Positions 1-4,857 of a stretch of DNA of 6,278 bases are shown here, in pieces (position 1 is the first letter of the stretch; each line of letters opens with the position of its first letter). This stretch comes from UBA3103 sp002365855. Lineage in GTDB: Bacteria > Bacillota > Desulfotomaculia > Desulfotomaculales > Pelotomaculaceae. The stretch lies in assembly GCA_030627625.1 (NCBI GenBank), contig DAOURR010000090.1, forward strand, positions 1 to 6,278. The letters are read 5' to 3'. The notes beneath the pieces were generated by a model, which did not search any database, was not told the DNA's origin, and saw only the letters and a list, made by a program, of their open reading frames with translations. The position numbers and the translations under genes are program-made.

Positions 1-528
1 CCCTTCTTCCGCCCGGCTGCGCGAATTGCCGGTGCGGTAAAACCTTTCAAAGACGTAGGGGAGGTCGGCGGCGGCGATACCCGGCCCGCTGTCGTCAACG
101 GAAACGACGACCTGGTCTTGCTCTTCCCGTAGAGTTACGGCAACCCTGCCGCCTGGAGGCGTATAGCGGAAAGAATTACCCATGAGGATGATCAGGACCT
201 GGGCAATCCGGTCGCGGTCGCCGTTTACCTTTACTCCCGGCCCCTCGGCATCCAGGGTTAAGTTAATGCTGCCGGCCTCTGTCTCTACCTGGAAGAAGGC
301 CAGCACCTTCTGCACCGCTTCAACCAGGTCGAAGCTTTCCCTGTGCAGCGGCAGCCTTTTAGCCTCGGCTAGGCTCAGTTCCTGTAAATCATGCACCAGC
401 CGGGACAAGCGCAATATCTCATCGTGCAGGGACATAATCACTTCCGGGCTGGCCTCAAGCGACCCTGCCTGGAGGGATTCTAACTGCCCTCGCAGGACGG
501 TAAGGGGCGTGCGTAACTCGTGGGCTGG
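1..528 (-). pseudogene. Sensor histidine kinase, C-terminal fragment lacking its N-terminal half
   Basis: This is the catalytic half of a two-component sensor kinase, open at the left window edge. The reading frame contains an H-box (HELRTPLTVL, phospho-accepting His codon at 520-522), a DHp helix, an N-box region (VLIILMGNSFRYTPPGG), the ATP-binding G1 box DSGPGI and the F-box FERFYR; the G2 box would lie beyond the edge. Upstream of the H-box the family pattern (usually a 'FVANVS' or 'FVADVA' type segment, a HAMP domain and membrane segments) is missing. The frame meets a TAA stop at 550-552 with no start codon between, so the piece cannot be translated alone as a kinase. The first Asn of the N-box (usual 'NLLxNA') is Ile here, while the second Asn is kept. 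The missing sensor half, missing start and altered N-box point to a truncated, probably dead gene. Its DNA joins a HicB-like fragment near 523-528. The kinase assignment is secure; inactivity is inferred. Confidence 0.85.
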
Positions 529-593
529 CTGTTTATGCCGGGGATTTCTTTAATAAAGCCTATATACCAGTCACCACGTATTTTCTTGGGCAC
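480..593 (-). pseudogene. HicB-family antitoxin, N-terminal fragment run into kinase DNA
   Basis: A short reading frame starts with GTG at 591-593, six bases after a strong GGGGGGA Shine-Dalgarno run. It encodes 37 residues and ends at TAG 480-482. Residues 6-23 (RGDWYIGFIKEIPGINSQ) match the opening strand pattern of HicB-like antitoxins ('GDWYIGYIEEIPGVNTQG' style), which normally continues into a 'TLEEARENLKEAL' helix. Instead, after Gln23 (codon 525-527) the DNA is that of the histidine kinase H-box read out of frame, so the last 14 residues are meaningless. This marks a recombination or deletion junction at about 523-528. No HicA toxin gene is visible upstream at 594-782. The HicB call rests on recognition of a short motif only. 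A fortuitous match is possible, but a good ribosome site feeding a family-like N-terminus argues for a broken real gene. Confidence 0.5.
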
Positions 594-599
594 CTTTCT

Positions 600-606
600 C
601 TCCCCC
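600..606 (-). promoter_or_regulatory. Ribosome binding site of the HicB-like fragment
   Basis: On the minus strand the run GGGGGGA lies six bases (AGAAAG) before the GTG at 591-593. It decides the start of the truncated HicB-like frame, because no ATG, GTG or TTG lies between this site and the in-frame stop upstream. Confidence 0.5.
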
Positions 607-662
607 CTGGAGGGCCGCTTATCTCTTATGTAATTTAATTAGAGCTGGAAGACCTTTTAAGA

Positions 663-691
663 ATACCCAGGGAATAAGTCTCCCTGGGTAT
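663..691. repeat. Perfect 11-bp inverted repeat (hairpin, possible weak terminator)
   Basis: Arms ATACCCAGGGA (663-673) and TCCCTGGGTAT (681-691) are exactly complementary around a 7-base loop. It lies about 90 bases downstream of the PIN toxin gene and about 70 bases upstream of the HicB-like start. Read on the minus strand it is followed by TCTTAAAA, which is only a poor T-tract, so an intrinsic terminator is possible but not clear. It could instead be a REP-like palindrome or the end of a lost element. Within 594-782, about 190 bases without a gene, this and the hairpin at 721-764 are the only structures I see. Confidence 0.6.
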
Positions 692-720
692 AGCTGTTAG
701 CCAAGATAGTCTATTAAGTT

Positions 721-764
721 TCAGGATCTTATCAAGGAAATGTTAAGAAGTCCTTAAGACCTGA
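721..764. repeat. Imperfect 14-bp hairpin downstream of the PIN toxin gene
   Basis: The right arm TCCTTAAGACCTGA (751-764) pairs with the left arm at 721-738, made of TCAGG, TCTTA and AGGA with a bulged A at 726 and a bulged TCA at 732-734. The loop is 12 bases. It begins about 20 bases after the PIN stop codon, which suits a 3'-end stem protecting or terminating the toxin mRNA. On the minus strand no run of T follows it, so rho-independent termination is doubtful. Confidence 0.4.
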
Positions 765-782
765 TACGCCTAGTCTAGACAA

Positions 783-1208
783 TTATGTAGTCCTGGTAAT
801 TGCTTCAATAAAATGCCCCGGGGTGATTATGGGAATTCCTTCATATTCCCCCAGGGCAAGCAAATGCCTATCACCGGATATAAGGTAGTTTGTTTCCCCG
901 GCCCTCGCGCATTCTAAAAAGCGATTGTCGTTGGGATCTGAGATAATCGTGTCAACTTCTATATCAGGTACTACTAAAATCGTATTGGGCAGGGTAATAA
1001 AACCTTCCAGTACTCGCTGCCTTTCTTCTTTAGTACCTGCCTTTGCAAACTTTGGCCTTAGAAAAACTTCCATATATTCAGTTATAGCAGCCGGGCTTAC
1101 CACAACTTCAATTTTCCCGTCGGCCCAGAGGTCTATTATTTCCCCTGGCGGTCCTCCCGGTGCAAATAGGCCGGATATAACTACATTTGTATCTAATGCA
1201 ACCTTCAC
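783..1208 (-). CDS. PIN-domain ribonuclease toxin of a type II toxin-antitoxin pair
   Basis: The 141-residue protein is a single PIN domain of the 'putative toxin-antitoxin system toxin component' family. These are Mg2+-dependent endoribonucleases held inactive by a partner antitoxin. The N-terminus VALDTNVVISGL gives the first acidic residue (D6) and the DTN motif. E44 in the ITEYMEVF helix, D94 in SDPNDNRFLECA and D113 in LISGDRHLL supply the rest of the usual acidic cluster, so the active site looks intact. The start is GTG at 1206-1208, overlapping the antitoxin stop as GTGA, which implies translational coupling. An AGGG sits seven bases before it. The order antitoxin then toxin is typical and the length is normal. 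The gene ends at TAA 783-785. The family is clear; the RNA target and whether it is toxic cannot be read from the sequence. Confidence 0.9.
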   Translation of the reverse strand: MKVALDTNVVISGLFAPGGPPGEIIDLWADGKIEVVVSPAAITEYMEVFLRPKFAKAGTKEERQRVLEGFITLPNTILVVPDIEVDTIISDPNDNRFLECARAGETNYLISGDRHLLALGEYEGIPIITPGHFIEAITRTT

Positions 1209-1483
1209 TTTTTCGCCCTGTGCTCCTCAATTTCTTTTTCTATATCTTCCTGGGCAAGCCCGTTTGAAACAGCCTGGGAACGAATTTTAGCCAGGGCTGT
1301 TTTTAAGGCCAACCTTTTATTTTCCTCTGCTGCTTTTTGTAGCAGCCGGTATTTCTCGTAGTCCAATAGTACAGCTCTGGGTTCGCTGTTGATTGTAATC
1401 ACCACGGAGGTATCTTTTTTTAGAGATTCAATATAGGAACTCAATTTGGGGCGCACTTCATTTATACCGGCAATGCGTTCCAC
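1205..1483 (-). CDS. Phd/YefM-family antitoxin partnering the PIN toxin
   Basis: The 92-residue protein (from GTG 1481-1483) opens with MERIAGINEVRPKLSSYIES, the Phd/YefM fold that dimerises and binds operator DNA. It is followed by VVITINSEPRAVLLDYEKYRLLQ, the 'xxITrxgkpvAVLlsyeeYe' signature of the family. The charged, Lys/Glu-rich C-terminal part (residues about 50-92) is probably a helix that wraps and neutralises the PIN toxin. I chose this GTG because GGAGGT (1490-1495) lies six bases upstream. The longer open frame back to TTG 1550-1552 would start inside the promoter palindrome and add 23 Asn/Gly-rich residues foreign to the family. The gene ends at TGA 1205-1207, overlapping the toxin start by four bases. 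Autorepression through the upstream palindrome is likely from family behaviour, not shown. Confidence 0.88.
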   Translation of the reverse strand: MERIAGINEVRPKLSSYIESLKKDTSVVITINSEPRAVLLDYEKYRLLQKAAEENKRLALKTALAKIRSQAVSNGLAQEDIEKEIEEHRAKK

Positions 1484-1489
1484 CTTACC

Positions 1490-1495
1490 ACCTCC
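1490..1495 (-). promoter_or_regulatory. Ribosome binding site deciding the antitoxin start
   Basis: GGAGGT on the minus strand, six bases (GGTAAG) before GTG 1481-1483. It is a near-perfect Shine-Dalgarno site and fixes the start internal to the longer open frame. Confidence 0.8.
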
Positions 1496-1528
1496 ATTAA
1501 TACTTGCATTACCATTTACATTAATCTT

Positions 1529-1563
1529 ATTATATATCTTTAAGTCGGTCAAATATTTGTCAA
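1529..1563 (-). promoter_or_regulatory. Promoter and candidate operator of the antitoxin-toxin pair
   Basis: A consensus -10 hexamer TATAAT lies at 1529-1534 (minus strand), about 46 bases before the antitoxin GTG. Two possible -35 boxes lie upstream: TTGACC at 1547-1552 (spacer 12, too short) and TTGACA at 1558-1563 (spacer 23, too long). TTGACA could alternatively use AAGATA (1535-1540) at a spacer of 17. Between the two boxes is the perfect 10-bp palindrome CAAATATTTG (1550-1559), flanked by GTCAA on its right. Phd/YefM complexes typically repress by binding such palindromes over their own promoter. The AT-rich promoter character is clear; the exact hexamer pairing is not. Confidence 0.55.
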
Positions 1564-1640
1564 GCCGGTTACCTGCTGCACGGGCGTTTTAATTAAGACC
1601 GTCGCTATTTTCTTCATATGTATGGACACTTTCTTTATAT

Positions 1641-1762
1641 TTACCAACAGAAATAGATGATCTCTAGCACTTCGTCGCGGGGGCCGTAGAAGATTATTCG
1701 TTCCACCGGCTCCGGCCTAGCTGCCACTACCTCTGCCAGCGCCTGACCGGTTTTGACGATCT
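1641..1762 (-). pseudogene. Possible remnant of an unrecognised coding sequence
   Basis: A 40-codon open stretch between an in-frame TAG (1763-1765) and TAA (1641-1643) reads in part QALAEVVAARPEPVERIIFYG. It has the amphipathic composition and GC-rich third positions of a real protein, unlike the surrounding AT-rich spacer. There is no start codon near its beginning and no ribosome site. The VERIIFYGPR segment faintly recalls the 'v.rIiLFGSRA' start of MNT-type nucleotidyltransferase antitoxins, but Gly-Pro replaces the needed Gly-Ser and no DxD follows, so I do not assign a family. Most likely it is a decayed gene piece in a region already carrying other truncated genes, or chance. Confidence 0.3.
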
Positions 1763-1770
1763 ACCGTCAA
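1753..1770. repeat. Inverted repeat TTGACG/CGTCAA
   Basis: Six-base arms TTGACG (1753-1758) and CGTCAA (1765-1770) flank a six-base centre. It overlaps the upstream end of the 1641-1762 coding remnant. Its GTCAA core is shared with the palindromes at 1550-1559 and 1827-1841. It may be an operator-like site, but nothing shows a binding protein. Confidence 0.4.
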
Positions 1771-1826
1771 CGGAACAAGCTATAGGCTCAAAGGCAGGCT
1801 AAAAGCAGCAAACAGCCATAAGGTGG

Positions 1827-1883
1827 GTCAATTCTATTGACTATCAACAAACGTTGATTGTATCCCGGTATAACCCGTATACC
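1827..1883. repeat. Three consecutive short perfect inverted repeats
   Basis: Side by side lie GTCAAT-TCT-ATTGAC (1827-1841), ATCAAC-AAAC-GTTGAT (1843-1858) and GGTATA-ACCCG-TATACC (1867-1883), each with perfect six-base arms. The first two share the TCAAY/RTTGA half-site, giving four half-sites in 30 bases. They lie about 75-130 bases beyond the stop of the sugar-operon fusion gene. None is followed by a T-run on either strand, so they are not ordinary terminators. The rest of the 1553-1956 spacer shows no intact gene. Confidence 0.5.
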
Positions 1884-1956
1884 CATAACTGCAGGCGAAA
1901 GCTGGGTTGGAGCGAGCCTCTTTTAACAGAACATTTATCCTGGGAAGTTTCGAGCC

Positions 1957-3498
1957 TTACGAAACGCGACAAACGGCAGATGGACCTTGTTTTTTGTACT
2001 GCTTGCCGCATTCTTTACAGTTCATGCTGCTCCCCTCAGTTGTAAGGGGCATACCACATTCGCAAACCCAGCCGGTTATCCTAGCCGGTATGCCGGTGAC
2101 TAAGGCATGGGGAGGTATGTCCTTGGTTACCACCGCCCCCGCCCCGATCAGGGCGTGCTCTCCGATGGTTACTCCGCAAACGACGGTGGCATTAGCGCCG
2201 ATGCTGGCTCCCCGTTTGACAATGGTCTGCGCATAATCTTCGGAGGTGTTTCTCGGGTAAGCGCTTCTGGGGGTCTTTACATTGGTAAACACCATGCTGG
2301 GGCCGCAGAAGACGTCGTCTTCCAGAGTAACCCCTTCGTATACGGAAACGTTGTTCTGTATCTTAACGTTGTTGCCGATCTTGACATTTTTGGCGATAAA
2401 TACGTTTTGGCCTATTTTGCAATTTTCCCCGATCTCGGCCCCGGCCATTACGTGGGTGAAATGCCATACCTGCGTCCCCTTGCCTATTTTCACAGGCTCA
2501 TCTATGCAGGCTGTCTCGTGGGCAAAATAGCCTTTTTTGGCGCTTGTGCTTTCCAAAGCACTGCCCGCCCGCACCAGGACGTCGATCACATCCCTTCCCT
2601 TTTTCCCGCCGGTCAAAGGAGCAGTCCTGCTGCTGACAGAGTGCAAGAAGTGCTTTGCCTCTTCTTCCAGCGCGTCTTTTTGCTCGACGGGAAGTTCTTG
2701 CCTGCCTTCATCCCAGGTGCTCAAATCGCCACGAACGCCTTTCTTGTGCAACCAAACTTTGTTTTCGTGCTCATCGTAGGTGATCATTCCCCCAGTGCCG
2801 GTGATAACCGTCTTGCGCTCGTCTTCCGGCCAGAGCCAGGAAACGTGAATATAGGCCTGCACGCCGTTTTCGAAGGTGAGGTGGACATAGACGTCGTCCT
2901 CAATACCTGGCTGAAGCGCCGCCAGCCCTGCCGCAGTTATTTCTCTCACTGGGGCGGGCACCAGTTCCAGCAGGACCGCGATATCGTGCGGCGCAAAGCT
3001 CCAGAGGACGTTCTCCTGCCTGCGCACCCTGCCCAGCTTGCACCTGCGCATTTCGATGCAGCGCACATCCCCGATCCGGCCTTCCCGCACGCACTGGACA
3101 ATCTTCTGCACGGCAGGCTTATAAAGCAGCAGGTGGCCCACCATCAGTATTCTTTTCCGGGTTTCAGCGACAGTAACCAACTCTTCGGCTTCCTCCACCG
3201 AGAGGGTCATGGGTTTTTCCACCAGCACATCTTTACCTGCCAGCAGGGCTTCTTTAGCGATGGAATAGTGGGTGGGGGCAGGGGTGGCAACAACCACCGC
3301 GCCAATTTCCGGGTCATCCAGCAGCTGCCGGTGGCTCTCACAAACAATTACTCCAGGATACTGCTCCGATATTTTATCCCTCACAGCCGGGTCGGTTTCA
3401 GCCATGGCTCTAAGAACCCCCAGCCGGTAAAACACGCGCACATGGTTTTTGCCCCAACTGCCGGCGCCGGCAACCGCTACCCGGTGGATGCCGCTCAT
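1957..3498 (-). CDS. Fused UDP-GlcNAcA 3-dehydrogenase (WbpB-type), N-acetyltransferase (WbpD-type) and zinc ribbon
   Basis: The 513-residue protein appears to carry out two steps of diacetamido-glucuronic acid synthesis. Residues 1 to about 318 are a Gfo/Idh/MocA oxidoreductase: Rossmann motif GAGSWG (11-16), VATPAPTH (70-77), the catalytic-lysine motif EKP (94-96) and APHDI (169-173) with the conserved His171. This part should oxidise C3 of UDP-GlcNAcA with NAD+. Residues about 325-476 are a left-handed beta-helix acyltransferase made of hexapeptide repeats (IGENCKIGQNVFIAKNVKIG), with QNNVSVYEGVTLEDDVFCGPS (381-401) and NTSEDY; it should acetylate the 3-amino sugar from acetyl-CoA. The tail holds C479, C481, C494 and C497, a small zinc ribbon seen in some of these acetyltransferases. 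In Pseudomonas the two enzymes are separate (about 316 and 190 residues). The ATG at 3496-3498 overlaps the dehydrogenase stop as ATGA, with AAGGTGG (3506-3512) seven bases upstream. Domains are certain; the exact substrate is inferred from neighbours. Confidence 0.9.
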   Translation of the reverse strand: MSGIHRVAVAGAGSWGKNHVRVFYRLGVLRAMAETDPAVRDKISEQYPGVIVCESHRQLLDDPEIGAVVVATPAPTHYSIAKEALLAGKDVLVEKPMTLSVEEAEELVTVAETRKRILMVGHLLLYKPAVQKIVQCVREGRIGDVRCIEMRRCKLGRVRRQENVLWSFAPHDIAVLLELVPAPVREITAAGLAALQPGIEDDVYVHLTFENGVQAYIHVSWLWPEDERKTVITGTGGMITYDEHENKVWLHKKGVRGDLSTWDEGRQELPVEQKDALEEEAKHFLHSVSSRTAPLTGGKKGRDVIDVLVRAGSALESTSAKKGYFAHETACIDEPVKIGKGTQVWHFTHVMAGAEIGENCKIGQNVFIAKNVKIGNNVKIQNNVSVYEGVTLEDDVFCGPSMVFTNVKTPRSAYPRNTSEDYAQTIVKRGASIGANATVVCGVTIGEHALIGAGAVVTKDIPPHALVTGIPARITGWVCECGMPLTTEGSSMNCKECGKQYKKQGPSAVCRVS

Positions 3499-4835
3499 AA
3501 CAGCACCACCTTTTTATCCCGGTGAGGCACCGTTTTGGTGGCATTCCTGGTATCCACGATTTTCACGGCTCTGTCCACCAGCCACTGGTAGTCAATGCCG
3601 GAATGCTCCGTGGCAATTAAAACCAGGTCGGCGCTTTTCACCAGTTCCTCTGTGAGAGGCTCTGATTTGAAAAGCTGCCCGGCAATGTGTAATTCGGCTA
3701 TGTAGGGGTCATGGTATAAAATCTCCGCTCCGTCTTTGAACAGCAGTTCGGCAACGCGTACCGCCGGGGATTCGCGGTGGTCACCGAGGTCTTTTTTATA
3801 AGCCATGCCCAGGATCAGCACCCTTGATTGCGAAGGGGCTTTACCCATTTCGTTGAGTGTCCGTAGCATTTTTTCCCTTACAAACTCCGGCATCCTCCGG
3901 TTGACCTCGCCGGCCAAGCCGATGAACCTGGTGGTGAAGTTGTGCTCCCTGGCTTTCCATTCCAGGTAGTGAGGGTCTACCGGGATACAGTGGCCGCCCA
4001 CCCCTGGGCCCGGGTAAAACGGCATGATGCCGAAGGGCTTGGTAAAGGCGGCATCCAGCACTTCCCACACACTGAGGCCCATTTTATCGCATAATAAGGC
4101 CAGCTCGTTCACCAGGGCGATGTTGACGGCCCGGAAGGTGTTTTCAAAAACTTTGACCATTTCGGCTGCCCGGGCGCTGGAAACTGGTACCACGCGTTTT
4201 ATTGTTTGCCCGTAAAAAGCTTGGGCCACTTCCAGGGATTCAGGCCCCACGCCGCCCACCACCTTGCTGGTGTTCTTGGTTGTGTAGCGCTTGTTTCCCG
4301 GATCCACCCGCTCCGGCGAATGGCACAAGAAAAAGTCCTGCTCTACTTTGAGGCCCGACGACTCCAGGATGGGCAGCATCACTTCCTCTGTGGTCCCCGG
4401 GTAGGTGGTAGACTCCAGCGAAATGAGCTGGCCGGGCCGCAGGCACCGGGCGATTTCCCTGGTTACGTTAACAACATATTGGAGGTCTGGCGCCAGGTTT
4501 CTATCCAGGGGCGTAGGCACACAAATTACAATAACATCCATTTCAGGCACCGAGGCAAAATCACTCTCGGCGCGAATGAGCCCTTTCTTTACAAGCTCCC
4601 GTAATTCTTCATCTTTGACGTCGGCAATATAGTTTTCCCCGGCGTTAATTTTTTTCGCCCGCCGCGGGTTCTGCTCTACACCGATAATGGTAAAGCCTAC
4701 CTTGGCTTTTTCCACCGCAAAAGGCAGACCTACGTAACCCAATCCAACCACGCCGATACGAGCAGTGCGGTTATGTATTTTTTCGATCAACATTTGCTTC
4801 ACGCTTTTGGTATGTCCTGGTGCTGCCTCGCTCAC
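3495..4835 (-). CDS. wbpA: UDP-N-acetylglucosamine 6-dehydrogenase (WbpA-type nucleotide-sugar dehydrogenase)
   Basis: This 446-residue cytoplasmic enzyme belongs to the UDP-glucose/GDP-mannose dehydrogenase family. It should oxidise UDP-GlcNAc twice at C6, using 2 NAD+, to UDP-GlcNAcA, the first step of the pathway. Visible motifs are the NAD-binding GLGYVGLP (31-38), VPTPLD (106-111), ESTTYPGTTEE (141-151), SPERVDPGN (173-181), K228 and N232 in the central helix, and the catalytic Cys283 in GPGVGGHCIPVDP. A C-terminal UDP-binding domain carries AYKKDLGDHRESPA. The GTG start at 4833-4835 has AGAAGG (4843-4848) seven bases upstream. It lies 22 bases after the aminotransferase stop, and its own stop overlaps the next gene by four bases, so the three are surely co-transcribed. 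The family also includes UDP-ManNAc and UDP-glucose dehydrogenases. The ESTTYPGTTEE signature and the WbpE/B/D neighbours favour UDP-GlcNAc. About 15 N-terminal residues precede the usual family start. Confidence 0.9.
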   Translation of the reverse strand: MSEAAPGHTKSVKQMLIEKIHNRTARIGVVGLGYVGLPFAVEKAKVGFTIIGVEQNPRRAKKINAGENYIADVKDEELRELVKKGLIRAESDFASVPEMDVIVICVPTPLDRNLAPDLQYVVNVTREIARCLRPGQLISLESTTYPGTTEEVMLPILESSGLKVEQDFFLCHSPERVDPGNKRYTTKNTSKVVGGVGPESLEVAQAFYGQTIKRVVPVSSARAAEMVKVFENTFRAVNIALVNELALLCDKMGLSVWEVLDAAFTKPFGIMPFYPGPGVGGHCIPVDPHYLEWKAREHNFTTRFIGLAGEVNRRMPEFVREKMLRTLNEMGKAPSQSRVLILGMAYKKDLGDHRESPAVRVAELLFKDGAEILYHDPYIAELHIAGQLFKSEPLTEELVKSADLVLIATEHSGIDYQWLVDRAVKIVDTRNATKTVPHRDKKVVLL

Positions 4836-4857
4836 AGCTTGACCTTCTTTCTACATT

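Noticed and set aside
182..553. A plus-strand open frame of 123 codons over the kinase fragment.
   Set aside because: The minus strand shows unmistakable histidine kinase boxes here. The plus-strand product is Ser/Arg-rich with no family pattern.
925..1290. A plus-strand open frame across the toxin-antitoxin junction.
   Set aside because: It is antisense to both the PIN and antitoxin genes, with no ribosome site or family features.
1484..1552. A 23-codon N-terminal extension of the antitoxin from TTG at 1552.
   Set aside because: The TTG lies inside the promoter palindrome region, upstream of the TATAAT box. The added residues are Asn/Gly-rich and not family-like, while GGAGGT precedes the internal GTG.
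1900..1956. An intrinsic terminator just after the sugar-operon fusion gene.
   Set aside because: I looked for a GC-rich stem followed by T residues on the minus strand and found only three-base pairings, so no terminator is called.
1854..2236. Two short plus-strand open frames at the end of the fusion gene and its flank.
   Set aside because: They overlap the zinc-ribbon coding region antisense and have no ribosome site or recognisable product.
2107..3525. A 472-codon open frame on the plus strand opposite the dehydrogenase/acetyltransferase fusion.
   Set aside because: It lies antisense to a gene with clear family motifs along its whole length. Its product shows no recognisable domain, and it reflects GC-biased codon positions of the real gene.
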